A stretch of DNA of 64,000 bases, from positions 1,368 through 65,367 of the forward strand of contig NZ_PDHM01000012.1 of assembly GCF_002573715.1 (NCBI RefSeq), read 5' to 3'. The DNA is from Paenibacillus sp. EZ-K15. GTDB taxonomy: Bacteria; Bacillota; Bacilli; Paenibacillales; Paenibacillaceae. The notes beneath the pieces are model-generated. The model ran no database searches. It was not told the origin of the DNA and worked only from the letters and a program-made list of their open reading frames with translations. Positions 19,836-29,083 of this stretch are shown in pieces. Made by a program: the position numbers and the translations under genes. Numbering within the stretch: position 1 is the first letter of the stretch; each line of letters starts with the position of its first letter.

Positions 19836-22013
19836 ATGGGCATAGAGCGATTACTCGAAAAGGCCAGCGCCTATATAAAAGAACCCGATCTTCTCCGCAT
19901 CCAGGAAGCTTATGAATTTGCGGAGCAAGCCCACCACGGACAAGTGCGGAAATCGGGAGAACCTTATATTCTTCATCCGCTTGCGGTTGCAGACATCGTG
20001 GTAAATATGCAGATGGACACGTTGTCTATTATTGCTGCGTTGCTTCATGATGTCGTTGAGGATACAACTGTATCGCTTGAGCAGATCCGTGAGCGCTTCG
20101 GGGATACCTGCGCACTGCTGGTGGATGGTTTAACGAAACTAGAACGTATCCAATTTCGATCCAAAGAAGAGCAGCAGAACGAAAATTATCGTAAAATGTT
20201 CATCGCGATGGCCCGGGACATCCGGGTGATCGTGATTAAGCTGGCGGACCGGCTTCATAATATGCGCACTCTTAAGTATCAGTCCGAGGAAAGCCAGCGC
20301 CGTATTTCCTATGAAACGCTAGAGATCTTTTGCCCGATCGCCCATCGTCTAGGTATTTCCGCGATCAAGTGGGAGATGGAGGACATTGCGCTTCGTTACT
20401 TGAATCCGCAGCAGTATTACCGCATTGCGAATTTGATGCACAAGAAGCGGGCCGAACGTGAGCAGTATATCGACAATGTCATAGTCTGTATTCGTGAGAA
20501 GCTCGACGAGATGGGTATACAAGCCGACTTATCCGGCAGACCCAAGCATATCTACAGCGTGTTTAAGAAAATGACGGTGAAGAACAAGCAATTCAACGAA
20601 ATTTATGATCTGCTTGCGATCCGCATTATTGTCGACAATATTAAGGATTGTTATGCTACGCTTGGCATCATCCACACCCTGTGGAAGCCGATGCCTGGGC
20701 GTTTCAAAGATTATATCGCCATGCCAAAAACGAATATGTATCAATCCCTTCACACGACGGTGGTTGGACCCAACGGGGAGCCGACGGAGGTTCAGATCCG
20801 GACCTGGGAAATGCATCGTACGGCGGAGTACGGTATCGCGGCACACTGGGCCTATAAAGAAGGTTCCGGAGGCAACGGAGGCAGCTTCGATAATAAAATG
20901 ACGTTCTTCCGTGAAATATTGGAGCTGCAGCATGAGACGAAGGATGCCTCGGAGTTTGTAGAATCTCTGAAAATGGACTTTTTCTCCGATTTGGTTTTTG
21001 TGTTTACGCCAAAAGGCGAAGTGATCGAGCTGCCTTCCGGCTCCGTCCCTCTCGATTTTGCCTACCGAATTCATACTGAAGTAGGAAACCGCACCATTGG
21101 TGCCAAGGTCAACGGCAGAATTGTTCCGCTGGATCATCAGCTTAAGACCGGCGATATTGTGGAAATTTTAACATCGAAACATTCGTACGGGCCTAGCCAG
21201 GACTGGTTGAAGATTGCCCAATCTTCGCATGCCCGCAGCAAAATCAAGCAGTGGTTCAAGAAAGAGAAGCGGGAAGAGAACGTGGAGAAGGGGCGCGAGA
21301 TGCTGGAGCGCGAGATCAAGCGCCTCGGTCTTGATGTGTCCGAGTGGACGACCGATGATAAATTAATGGAGGCGGCCAAGAAATTCGCCTTTAATGATAT
21401 TGAGGATATGTTATCCGCGGTTGGCTTCGGCGGGATCACTGCCGCCCAAATCTGTACCAAAGTGACCGAGAAGCTCCGTAAGGAGCAGGAGGAAGCGAAT
21501 CAGCTTGAATTGACCTCCGAGATGAAGGAAATCAAGCCGGCGGAGAAACGAAGCCGTCCGACGAACGGCGTACGCGTTAAGGGGATCGATAACCTGCTTG
21601 TGCGTTTCGCGAGATGCTGTAATCCCGTGCCCGGCGACGATATTGTCGGTTACGTTACCCGCGGTCGCGGCGTATCGGTCCACCGTTCGGATTGTGCCAA
21701 TCTGCCGACCATGGATGAAGGCGAGGAGGCCGCACGCGTAATCGAGGTGGAATGGGAAACGGCCGTTGAGGCTAATTACAGCGTCGATATCGAAGTGACA
21801 GGCCATGATCGTAACGGGCTGTTAAACGAAGTTCTTCAGGCGGTATCAGAGAGCAAGACGAATATTTCCGCAGTGACCGGCCGATCTGACAAGAACAAAA
21901 TGGCGATGATTCACATGACGATTTTGATCCGCAATACGGATCACCTCCATTCCGTTGTGGAACGAATCAAGCGGGTGAAGGATGTATATACCGTTCATCG
22001 AATCATGCAGTGA
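19836..22013 (+). CDS. relA: Bifunctional (p)ppGpp synthetase/hydrolase (RelA/SpoT)
   Basis: The long Rel enzyme of Firmicutes makes and removes (p)ppGpp. In its 725 residues the order is: HD hydrolase domain with AALLHDVVEDT (about residues 66-76), synthetase domain (YDLLAIRIIVDN, FKDYIAMPKTNMYQSLHT), TGS domain (VFTPKGEVIELPSGSVPLDFAY split about residues 388-410), a zinc-finger/helical region with ARCCNPVPGDDIVGYVTRGRG, and a C-terminal ACT domain. All hydrolase and synthetase motifs look intact. The ATG is preceded by GGGAAGAGAAGG. dtd follows downstream, as in Bacillus. Confidence 0.97.
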   Translation: MGIERLLEKASAYIKEPDLLRIQEAYEFAEQAHHGQVRKSGEPYILHPLAVADIVVNMQMDTLSIIAALLHDVVEDTTVSLEQIRERFGDTCALLVDGLTKLERIQFRSKEEQQNENYRKMFIAMARDIRVIVIKLADRLHNMRTLKYQSEESQRRISYETLEIFCPIAHRLGISAIKWEMEDIALRYLNPQQYYRIANLMHKKRAEREQYIDNVIVCIREKLDEMGIQADLSGRPKHIYSVFKKMTVKNKQFNEIYDLLAIRIIVDNIKDCYATLGIIHTLWKPMPGRFKDYIAMPKTNMYQSLHTTVVGPNGEPTEVQIRTWEMHRTAEYGIAAHWAYKEGSGGNGGSFDNKMTFFREILELQHETKDASEFVESLKMDFFSDLVFVFTPKGEVIELPSGSVPLDFAYRIHTEVGNRTIGAKVNGRIVPLDHQLKTGDIVEILTSKHSYGPSQDWLKIAQSSHARSKIKQWFKKEKREENVEKGREMLEREIKRLGLDVSEWTTDDKLMEAAKKFAFNDIEDMLSAVGFGGITAAQICTKVTEKLRKEQEEANQLELTSEMKEIKPAEKRSRPTNGVRVKGIDNLLVRFARCCNPVPGDDIVGYVTRGRGVSVHRSDCANLPTMDEGEEAARVIEVEWETAVEANYSVDIEVTGHDRNGLLNEVLQAVSESKTNISAVTGRSDKNKMAMIHMTILIRNTDHLHSVVERIKRVKDVYTVHRIMQ

Positions 22014-22084
22014 TGGCACGGTTGCGTGGTTAACGGACTCTGGGGCTTCATGGACATGGACAGTCTCGGATGATTATACGAATG

Positions 22085-22122
22085 CGGTCTGTTATCCTGC
22101 GGGAGACAGGCCGTTTTATTTT
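22085..22122 (+). terminator. Terminator after relA
   Basis: CGGTCTGT pairs with ACAGGCCG (one G-T pair) and is followed by TTTTATTTT. It suggests that dtd can be transcribed separately or only by read-through from relA. Confidence 0.7.
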
Positions 22123-22205
22123 AAGATATCAGAGTATAACGCGGTCTGTCTTCATAGAGAGTACATCGATAGACATTTTTCTTATGGAGAGAAGGAGCTA
22201 AACCT

Positions 22206-22649
22206 ATGAGAGTGGTTATTCAAAGATGTAAGCATGCGCAAGTTACGGTTGACAATGAAATCGTAGGCAAGATTGAAGCGGGATTGATGGTGCTGGTAGG
22301 GGTGACGCATGAAGATGAAGAGAAGGATGCCAAATACCTTGCCGAGAAGGTTGCGGGGCTGCGAATTTTTGAGGATGAGGATGGAAAAATGAATTTTAGC
22401 GTCCAGGACGTGGGCGGAGCCATTCTGTCGGTTTCCCAGTTTACGCTCTATGGCGACACCCGCAAGGGAAAACGTCCGAACTTCATGGCCGCCGCCAAAC
22501 CGGATGAAGCGAATGCACTCTACGAATCGTTTAACCGCGAGCTCATAGCGAAGGGGTTGCAGGTTGAGACCGGGGTATTCGGAGCTATGATGGACGTGTC
22601 GCTAACCAATTGGGGACCGGTAACCCTGATCATTGACAGCAGATCCTAA
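22206..22649 (+). CDS. dtd: D-aminoacyl-tRNA deacylase
   Basis: Dtd hydrolyses D-amino acids from mischarged tRNA. The 147-residue protein carries both family signatures: SQFTLYGD (about residues 78-85) and NWGPVT near the C-terminus (about 137-142). AGAAGGAG lies upstream of the ATG. It follows relA, the usual order in Firmicutes. Confidence 0.97.
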   Translation: MRVVIQRCKHAQVTVDNEIVGKIEAGLMVLVGVTHEDEEKDAKYLAEKVAGLRIFEDEDGKMNFSVQDVGGAILSVSQFTLYGDTRKGKRPNFMAAAKPDEANALYESFNRELIAKGLQVETGVFGAMMDVSLTNWGPVTLIIDSRS

Positions 22650-22753
22650 ACGGTGAAAAGGGACGGGCAATATGCATCATATTGGAGAGATGGGGCATCC
22701 TGAGTGGATAATCGCTTGTTAGGTATTCACACAACAAAAGGAGCTGTGTTCTT

Positions 22754-22921
22754 ATGCGTCAACCTCCCAAATTTTCCATATGGAGCAGTTTGCCTACGAT
22801 GGTCGGGTCCGGAGACATAAGGGAAGCAGTGAGCACAGAACGCATGATTACGGCTTCGGAAGATCCTGTACAGCTAATCAGCATAAAGGGAAATATGCGA
22901 AAGCAGCTGCCGAGATCGTAG
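22754..22921 (+). CDS. Small hypothetical ORF (55 residues)
   Basis: An ATG at 22754 with AAAGGAG 10 nt upstream opens a 55-codon frame ending at TAG 22921. The product begins MRQPPKFSIWSSL and is basic with no clear membrane segment. I do not recognise it. Support comes only from the ribosome site and the terminator 48 nt downstream; codon use could not be tested. It fills part of the 500-nt gap between dtd and the PfpI-type gene. Confidence 0.35.
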   Translation: MRQPPKFSIWSSLPTMVGSGDIREAVSTERMITASEDPVQLISIKGNMRKQLPRS

Positions 22922-22968
22922 AACTGAATAGGATAGCGTATTGAGTCACTTCTGGTGACTACATAGCA

Positions 22969-22997
22969 GAGCCTGAGAACATTTCAGGCTCTTTTTT
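22969..22997 (+). terminator. Terminator in the dtd to pfpI-like gap
   Basis: GAGCCTGA pairs with TTCAGGCTC over a short loop, followed by TTTTTT. Confidence 0.82.
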
Positions 22998-23149
22998 AAT
23001 TCACTCATAAGTTGGGAGTCCTAACAATCCCTGTTATGACATGTAACTGAATGGTGTAGATCATGGGGCTTCCGTTCATTCCGCTGTTATAAAAAAGGCA
23101 TTTTAGGGTAATAACAAATCGAGGACAATCATGAAAGGAGATATGCCAG

Positions 23150-23656
23150 ATGAGTAAAGTTGCATTTCTACTAGCTGACCAATTCGAAGATTCCGAGATG
23201 AAAACTCCTTATGATGCCGTGAAGGAAGCGGGGCATCAAGCTGATATTATTGGATTGAAACAAGGACAAGAGGTAAAGGGTAAACAGGGCAAGGCATCGT
23301 ATACAACGGATAAAGCCATTGCCGACGTCAATATAAACGAATATGATGCGGTGGTTATTCCAGGCGGCTCTTCTCCGGAAAATTTGCGTCTGGATTCCCA
23401 TATATTGCAGTTTGTTACATCAGCGGATAAGGCAGGCAAACCGATTGCCTCAATATGCCACGGGCCGCAAATTCTAGCAAGTGCCGACCTGCTGAAGGGA
23501 CGTACGATCACTTCCTATCCTCCGCTTCAGGATGACATGGTAAATGCCGGCGCAAACTTTAAGGATGAGGAAGTCGTTGTGGATCGCAATTTTATTACTT
23601 CCCGGACGCCGAAAGACGAGCCAGCCTTCGTGCGCGAGTTGTTAAAGGCACTGTAA
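23150..23656 (+). CDS. DJ-1/PfpI family protein (YfkM-like general stress protein)
   Basis: A class I glutamine amidotransferase-fold protein of 168 residues. The nucleophile elbow SICHGPQ (Cys near residue 104) follows AVVIPGGSSPENLR, and Glu in FEDSEMKTP near the N-terminus fits the DJ-1/PfpI arrangement. B. subtilis YfkM (general stress protein 18) and related deglycase candidates share this layout, but the activity of this branch is debated. AAAGGAG lies before the ATG. It stands alone, followed by an unknown stress-like gene. Confidence 0.88.
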   Translation: MSKVAFLLADQFEDSEMKTPYDAVKEAGHQADIIGLKQGQEVKGKQGKASYTTDKAIADVNINEYDAVVIPGGSSPENLRLDSHILQFVTSADKAGKPIASICHGPQILASADLLKGRTITSYPPLQDDMVNAGANFKDEEVVVDRNFITSRTPKDEPAFVRELLKAL

Positions 23657-23738
23657 GAAGAGAGTAGCTGTATGCTGTATGGTTGTCCATGTTATACCGG
23701 TTTTTCAAACAAGAGGGTTGAAAAAAGGAGGAATGGAC

Positions 23739-24194
23739 ATGTCTAGACAAATTCAAGCTTATTTCAGAACGGAAGACGACGCTGAAGGCGCAAGGACGAG
23801 GCTGTTAACGTACAACACAGAGCAGCTCGAGGTGGGACAGCTTCAGGATCCTGTTCGAGGTGGAGGCAATATCCTTGTGCCGCTGGTGCCATGGGGTAAT
23901 TCCGGCACGGGTGGAGCGACTGCAGGGGCTACAACGATGGGAGCTCCAGGCGGAGTCGTCGGGGCTCCAGGAGTCATCGTGGGCTCCCGGGATGCCAATG
24001 ACAGCCGCGATATTGCACAAGATCGGCCGCACGGCGATGACACGCCGGGCGACGCATGGCGCGAAGCGGACGTGACGGATCGGGACTATGATGATCTGAG
24101 ATATACGCTGTCCGTTAAGGTAAGGGACGAGGATTACGATCAGATCGTACATGATTTGCGGGCAAATAACGCTTATGTGGAGCGATTTGATTAA
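23739..24194 (+). CDS. Hypothetical protein with Gly/Pro-rich centre
   Basis: A 151-residue soluble, acidic protein. Residues 1-37 (SRQIQAYFRTEDDAEGARTR) and the last 35 (YTLSVKVRDEDYDQIVHDLR) look like two similar alpha-beta halves, joined by a Gly-, Ala- and Pro-rich linker (about 43-85) and an Asp/Arg-rich stretch. AAAAGGAGG lies 7 nt before the ATG at 23739; the ATG at 23733 is too close to it. I do not recognise the family. It follows the PfpI-type gene by 82 nt, so a shared stress role is possible but only a guess. Confidence 0.7.
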   Translation: MSRQIQAYFRTEDDAEGARTRLLTYNTEQLEVGQLQDPVRGGGNILVPLVPWGNSGTGGATAGATTMGAPGGVVGAPGVIVGSRDANDSRDIAQDRPHGDDTPGDAWREADVTDRDYDDLRYTLSVKVRDEDYDQIVHDLRANNAYVERFD

Positions 24195-24280
24195 TTAGCG
24201 AAAAATGCCTGATTGGCGTTTGGATTCCCTAAGATGTTGGAGATTATCATTCGTATAGGGCATATTCATTAGTACACAAA

Positions 24281-24312
24281 AAGGGCTGTTCCGCTAATGG
24301 AGCAGCCTCTTT
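24281..24312 (+). terminator. Terminator after the 23739-24194 gene
   Basis: GGCTGTTCC pairs with GGAGCAGCC over six bases, and the 3' side runs into CTCTTT. Confidence 0.7.
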
Positions 24313-24436
24313 CGGTCCTTTTATTAAAAGCGCTTTCTCGCTTGTAACATAACTGTAATGTTTGTTCAATGTTCCTTTAATATTCCCTGTTTATAATAAC
24401 AGCATGACCCCCTTTTTTATATAATATATGTTTTGG

Positions 24437-24467
24437 ACCTACAACGTGGTTTGTAGGTTTTTTTCTT
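24437..24467 (+). terminator. Second hairpin terminator upstream of the hisS promoter
   Basis: ACCTACAA pairs with TTTGTAGGT over five bases, followed by a long T-rich tract. It has no gene directly before it, because the preceding gene already has a terminator at 24281-24312. It may end a short untranslated transcript or read-through. Confidence 0.75.
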
Positions 24468-24493
24468 TTTTCGGGCAATTTCTACAAAGTTTC

Positions 24494-24522
24494 TTGACTT
24501 TAGTGTGGTAGTTCATTAGAAT
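24494..24522 (+). promoter_or_regulatory. Sigma-A promoter of the hisS-aspS operon
   Basis: TTGACT at 24494-24499 and TAGAAT at 24517-24522 are exactly 17 nt apart, just upstream of the T-box leader. Confidence 0.8.
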
Positions 24523-24570
24523 CTAAAAATATAATGTTTTGGGTATACTATATTTATGAATATTGGATTT

Positions 24571-24866
24571 CATGACGGGAACAAGTACTCCATCCCCACA
24601 AGACCAGAGAAGAATCCCTTGGCTGTAAGGATTCGCTTGATGAGTGGACGAATGACCTCCCCGAGAACAGACGGCGAAGCAAGCACCGGTTGACCGGTGG
24701 GATAGACAGTAGCCGAACTGCGCGGCCGGGCGTTAAACGGATGAAGCGGATGTTTGAACGCACTGATATATGGTGTGTCAACGCCGGAATGTGGGTGGTA
24801 CCACGGGTGATTATATGAATATCTCTCGTCCCTGTTGTCTTAAGACAGCGGGGCGGGAGATTTTTT
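24571..24866 (+). promoter_or_regulatory. T-box riboswitch of hisS-aspS
   Basis: A tRNA-sensing leader that lets transcription continue when its tRNA is uncharged. The AGTA box is near 24585, the apical stem GAATCC/GGATTC lies at 24612-24633, and the T-box sequence with GGGTGGTACCACG is at 24793-24805. The terminator stem with T6 is at 24821-24866. The likely specifier is GAC (Asp) at 24647-24649, followed by GAATG; the alaS leader in this window has the same GAATG after its Ala codon. The antiterminator bulge reads TGGT, which can pair A73 or wobble with G73 but not with the C73 of tRNA-His. So the sensor probably reads tRNA-Asp although hisS is the first gene. Confidence 0.88.
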
Positions 24867-24914
24867 AGTTTTCACGACTTTTTGCGAAATGACTCCTTAG
24901 GAAGAGGGATGAAG

Positions 24915-26168
24915 ATGGCAAACGAGAAATTCGAGAAACCGACAGGCACGCAGGACATCCTGCCAGGTGCCGTCGAGAAATGGCAGTTTATCGAGGAGAA
25001 GGCACGCGATTTGTGCCGGAGATACAACTACCGCGAAATTCGCACACCGATCTTTGAACAGACCGAGTTGTTCAAACGCGGTGTGGGCGAAACCACCGAC
25101 ATCGTAGAGAAGGAAATGTATACGTTCAGGGATAAAGGCGATCGCAGTATGACCCTCCGTCCAGAAGGAACGGCAGGCGTCGTCCGGGCTTACGTGCAAA
25201 ACAAGCTGTATGGAGAGCCTGACGTCACGAAGCTGTACTACATGGGCCCCATGTTCCGCTACGAGCGTCCACAGGCGGGACGCTACCGCCAGTTCCACCA
25301 GTTCGGCGTAGAGGTGTTCGGGACTGCAGATCCGGCTATTGATGCTGAGGTGATTGCACTGGGTTACAGCTTCTACAAGGAGCTTGGGCTGAACGGGGTA
25401 AAAGCGGAGATTAACTCCGTAGGGACGCCAGAGGTACGGGCGGCTTACCGTAGTACATTACTTGCTTTCCTGGAACCGATGAAAGAGAGCCTATGCTCGG
25501 ATTGCCAGTCACGCATGGAACGCAACCCGCTGCGCGTGCTGGATTGCAAGAAGGACCAAGGGAAGTTCGGTGATGCGCCTTCGATTCTGGACAGCCTGGA
25601 TGAGGAATGCAGCATGCACTTTGAGAAAGTAAAAGGGTACCTGGACGCCATGGGCATCGAGTATGTGATCAATCCAAGACTTGTTCGGGGATTGGACTAT
25701 TATACGCATACCGCATTTGAATTCAAGGCCCAGGGCATCGGCGCAATTGATACGGTAGGCGGCGGCGGACGATTCAACGGACTGGTCGATCAGATCGGCG
25801 GACCGGATCAGCCGGGCATCGGGTTCGGGATTGGTCTTGAGCGAATCCTATTGATCCTGGAGCATCAAGGTGTTAATCTGTCCGCGGCCAAGCCGCTGGA
25901 TGTCTACCTGGTGGCGCTGGGTGAAGCCGCCGAGCAGGAAGTTGCAAAATTGATCTACGAACTGCGGAGCAATGGCGTAGCAGCCGAACGTGATTACCTC
26001 GGCCGGAAAATGAAAGCTCAGATGAAATCCGCCGACCGTCTGCAAGCTCGTTATACCGCCATTTTGGGTGAAGACGAACTGGCGCGCGGAGAAATTGCCC
26101 TGAAGTCGATGGAAACCGGCGAACAGCGTACAGTTAAATTGGATCGTCTGGTACAAGAATTGGTTTAA
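24915..26168 (+). CDS. hisS: Histidine-tRNA ligase
   Basis: A class II synthetase that charges tRNA-His. From the ATG at 24915 the product has 417 residues and begins with a run containing [11 protein letters not shown]. Motif 2 is in [20 protein letters not shown], the histidine-specific signature is [15 protein letters not shown], and the C-terminal anticodon-binding domain follows [20 protein letters not shown] lies 6 nt before this ATG; the in-frame ATG at 24909 is too close. It is the first gene of the T-box operon and is followed 46 nt later by aspS. Confidence 0.97.
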   Translation: MANEKFEKPTGTQDILPGAVEKWQFIEEKARDLCRRYNYREIRTPIFEQTELFKRGVGETTDIVEKEMYTFRDKGDRSMTLRPEGTAGVVRAYVQNKLYGEPDVTKLYYMGPMFRYERPQAGRYRQFHQFGVEVFGTADPAIDAEVIALGYSFYKELGLNGVKAEINSVGTPEVRAAYRSTLLAFLEPMKESLCSDCQSRMERNPLRVLDCKKDQGKFGDAPSILDSLDEECSMHFEKVKGYLDAMGIEYVINPRLVRGLDYYTHTAFEFKAQGIGAIDTVGGGGRFNGLVDQIGGPDQPGIGFGIGLERILLILEHQGVNLSAAKPLDVYLVALGEAAEQEVAKLIYELRSNGVAAERDYLGRKMKAQMKSADRLQARYTAILGEDELARGEIALKSMETGEQRTVKLDRLVQELV

Positions 26169-26214
26169 TCGTCGCATGAAGCGACTTAATAATATTAAAG
26201 GGGAATGATAAACG

Positions 26215-27990
26215 ATGAAAAGGACGCATCAATGCGGTCACCTGACAACCGCGAACATTGGAGAAACTGTAACACTGAACGGCTGGGTACAAACCCGCCG
26301 CGACTTGGGCGGCGTGCTGTTCATCGATCTTCGTGATCGCAGCGGCATCATGCAAATCGTATTTAACCCGGATTTCTCCGGCGAAGCTTTGGCTGTTGCC
26401 GATAAGGTCCGCAGCGAATTCGTCGTGGCCGTATCCGGTAAAGTCGTAAAGCGTGATCCTGAAACGTTCAACGCGAACCTGCCTACTGGCGAAATCGAAG
26501 TCCAAGTGACAAGCATTGAAGTGCTGAATGCAGCCAAAACACCTCCGTTCTTTATCGAAGACGGCGTGGAAGTGGATGAGCAGCTTCGCTTGAAATATCG
26601 ATATCTGGACCTGCGTCGTCCAGAGATGCAAAAAACGCTGATGCTGCGCTCCAAAGCGTCTAAAGTATTCCGCGACTTCCTCGACGACGAGGGCTTTGTG
26701 GATGTGGAAACGCCGATTCTGACCAAGAGCTCGCCGGAAGGCGCACGCGACTATCTCGTACCGAGCCGTGTGCACGCAGGTGAATTCTTTGCACTTCCAC
26801 AATCTCCGCAAATTTACAAGCAGCTCCTCATGGTGAGCGGGCTTGAGCGCTACTACCAAATTGCACGCTGTTTCCGTGATGAAGATTTGCGGGCTGACCG
26901 TCAGCCTGAGTTTACCCAGGTCGACATCGAGACGTCCTTCATGGAACGCGACGACCTGTTGAACATGATGGAGCAGCTAATGGTGAAGTTGTTCAAGGAA
27001 ACTATCGGCGTTGAACTTGCAACGCCATTCCAGCGTATCAGTTATGCCGATGCGATGGGCAAATACGGCTCCGATAAACCGGATCTTCGCTTCGGTTTGG
27101 AATTGATCGAAATGAACGATATCGTTGCAAACAGCGGCGTCAAAGTATTCTCTTCCGTTATTGAAAAAGGCGGCGAAGTGAAGTGCTTGAACGCTAAAGG
27201 CTGCGGAACTTGGACACGTAAGGAAATCGACGATCTGGGGCCATATGCAGCCCGTTACGGAGCGAAGGGGCTTGCTTGGATTCAAGTGAAAGAAGGCGAG
27301 TTCAAAGGACCTATCGTGAAATTCTTCAGCGAGCAGGAAATTGAAGCGGTAAGAGAACGTACGGGAGCCGAAGATGGCGACTTGCTGCTGTTCTCCGCAG
27401 ACAATAAAAAAGTGGTTGCCGATGTCCTGGGCGCACTCCGCTTGAAAATCGGACGTCAGCTTGGCCTGATCAACGACAACGAGTACAAGTTTGCTTGGGT
27501 GCTGGACTTCCCGCTGTTCAGTTATGATGAAGAGGCGAAGCGCTATGTGGCCGAGCATCATCCGTTCACCCGTCCAAAAGACGAAGATCTGGAATTGATG
27601 GATACGGATCCGCTTGCCGTGCGTGCGGAAGCTTACGACATCGTTCTGAATGGATACGAAGTAGGCGGCGGTTCCATGCGGATTTTCAAACGCGAGATCC
27701 AAGAGAAAATGTTTGCGGCTCTTGGTATGTCGCCGGAAGTGGCGCACGACAAATTCGGTTATCTTATGGGCGCGTTTGAGTACGGCACTCCTCCACATGG
27801 CGGAATCGCCTTTGGGTTGGACCGTTTGGTGATGCTGCTTGCCGGACGCACGAACCTGCGTGAAACGATTGCGTTCCCGAAAACGGCAAGCGCAACAGAT
27901 CTGTTGATGGACGCTCCTTCCCAGGTGGACGGAGGACAGCTGGAGCAGCTGCATATCAAACTCGCCAAGAAGCCGGGCGACGAGAAATAA
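26215..27990 (+). CDS. aspS: Aspartate-tRNA ligase
   Basis: A bacterial-type class II synthetase of 591 residues: N-terminal OB anticodon-binding domain ([19 protein letters not shown]), catalytic core with [25 protein letters not shown] and [19 protein letters not shown], the GAD insert in the middle (about residues 290-410), and motif 3 in [26 protein letters not shown] precedes the ATG. It belongs to the hisS T-box operon. Whether it is the discriminating or the Asn-misacylating type cannot be told here. Confidence 0.98.
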   Translation: MKRTHQCGHLTTANIGETVTLNGWVQTRRDLGGVLFIDLRDRSGIMQIVFNPDFSGEALAVADKVRSEFVVAVSGKVVKRDPETFNANLPTGEIEVQVTSIEVLNAAKTPPFFIEDGVEVDEQLRLKYRYLDLRRPEMQKTLMLRSKASKVFRDFLDDEGFVDVETPILTKSSPEGARDYLVPSRVHAGEFFALPQSPQIYKQLLMVSGLERYYQIARCFRDEDLRADRQPEFTQVDIETSFMERDDLLNMMEQLMVKLFKETIGVELATPFQRISYADAMGKYGSDKPDLRFGLELIEMNDIVANSGVKVFSSVIEKGGEVKCLNAKGCGTWTRKEIDDLGPYAARYGAKGLAWIQVKEGEFKGPIVKFFSEQEIEAVRERTGAEDGDLLLFSADNKKVVADVLGALRLKIGRQLGLINDNEYKFAWVLDFPLFSYDEEAKRYVAEHHPFTRPKDEDLELMDTDPLAVRAEAYDIVLNGYEVGGGSMRIFKREIQEKMFAALGMSPEVAHDKFGYLMGAFEYGTPPHGGIAFGLDRLVMLLAGRTNLRETIAFPKTASATDLLMDAPSQVDGGQLEQLHIKLAKKPGDEK

Positions 27991-28025
27991 GTCCGTTGTT
28001 CTTGATAAAGGAGGTTGCTTGAATT

Positions 28026-28781
28026 ATGCTGCACCAATTTTCCCGTACGGAATTAGCCATTGGTCCTGAAGGCCTTGAAGTGATGAAGAACAGCACGGTA
28101 GCCGTGCTGGGTATCGGCGGCGTGGGAGGCATTGCGGTGGAAGCCCTCGCCCGTTCCGGGGTAGGCCGTATCATTCTGATCGACAAAGACGTTGTGGATA
28201 TCACCAACATCAATCGGCAGATCCATGCCTTAACGACCACGGTAGGTCAGAAGAAAGCAGACCTGATGGTTGAACGTGTCAAACTGATCAATCCGGAATG
28301 TGAAGCGATCGCCCTGAACATGTTCTACACCGAAGAGACGTATGAAGAGTTGTTTAAATTCGATCTGGATTATGTGATTGATGCGTCGGATACGATCATT
28401 TATAAAGTACATCTGATCAAGGAATGCCTGCGGCGCGGGATTCCGATCATCTCCAGCATGGGGGCAGCCAACAAAATGGACCCCACGAAGTTCCAGGTAG
28501 CCGACATCTCCAAAACGTCCATGGATCCGATTGCCCGTATTGTACGTACCAAGCTGCGCAAAGACGGCATCAAGAAAGGGGTTAAGGTCGTATTCTCTCT
28601 AGAGGAGCCGATGAAACCCCGCCAAGATGTTACGGAGAAGATCGTACCCGAGAATGCCCCTGAAATCCGGAAAGCGAAGCAGCCTCCGGCAAGCAATGCA
28701 TTCGTTCCGCCTGTGGCCGGACTGATTATGGTTAGCGTAACGGTGAGAGAACTGCTCGAAAAAGGCGGGGTCTCGTTGTAA
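28026..28781 (+). CDS. tcdA: tRNA threonylcarbamoyladenosine dehydratase TcdA
   Basis: TcdA cyclises t6A37 to ct6A using ATP; it belongs to the ThiF/E1 family. The 251-residue protein starts HQFSRTELAIGPEGLEVM, then has the nucleotide-binding GIGGVGGIAVEALARSG and IDKDVVDITNINRQ. The family tail PASNAFVPPVAGLIM is also present. AAAGGAGG lies about 10 nt before the ATG. It follows aspS by 35 nt, like yrvM in B. subtilis, and likely shares the T-box transcript. Confidence 0.93.
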   Translation: MLHQFSRTELAIGPEGLEVMKNSTVAVLGIGGVGGIAVEALARSGVGRIILIDKDVVDITNINRQIHALTTTVGQKKADLMVERVKLINPECEAIALNMFYTEETYEELFKFDLDYVIDASDTIIYKVHLIKECLRRGIPIISSMGAANKMDPTKFQVADISKTSMDPIARIVRTKLRKDGIKKGVKVVFSLEEPMKPRQDVTEKIVPENAPEIRKAKQPPASNAFVPPVAGLIMVSVTVRELLEKGGVSL

Positions 28782-28871
28782 CGATCCAGTAAACCTCGGA
28801 TTGAGAAAACCATAGACAAACGGAAGGCAGGACGAAACGCGCCTTCGATCAAAACATAGAGTGGTTAATAA

Positions 28872-28909
28872 AATGCAGTGTCCAAAGCAATGGACGCTGC
28901 GTTTTTTTA
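28872..28909 (+). terminator. Terminator after tcdA
   Basis: ATGCAGTGTCCA pairs with TGGACGCTGCGT over five bases and is followed by seven T. The 300-nt gap between tcdA and helD holds this terminator and the helD promoter, and nothing else I can support. Confidence 0.9.
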
Positions 28910-28995
28910 TGGTCATCGACGAAGCGGTTATAAATGGAAAACCGGCACCATGGATTTCCTGTGACAGAGCTTTGCTAGTATATCCGGGCCAGTTG

Positions 28996-29004
28996 TGCTA
29001 CAAT
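28996..29004 (+). promoter_or_regulatory. Extended -10 promoter element of helD
   Basis: TGC directly before TACAAT (28999-29004) makes an extended -10. No good -35 lies at standard spacing. It is 80 nt upstream of the helD GTG and downstream of the tcdA terminator. Confidence 0.5.
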
Positions 29005-29083
29005 GAAACTCCTTTTTGTGTCACGGCCCTTAAAGCCAGACTTTCGATGCGAAAAAAATATGTTTCTTAGGAGGTAACTGAAA

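Noticed and set aside
21982-22209. 75-codon frame after relA
   Set aside because: It overlaps the relA end and its terminator, and it lacks a ribosome site.
26977-27954. Long minus-strand frame of 325 codons across aspS
   Set aside because: It is antisense to aspS with no ribosome site or recognisable motif.
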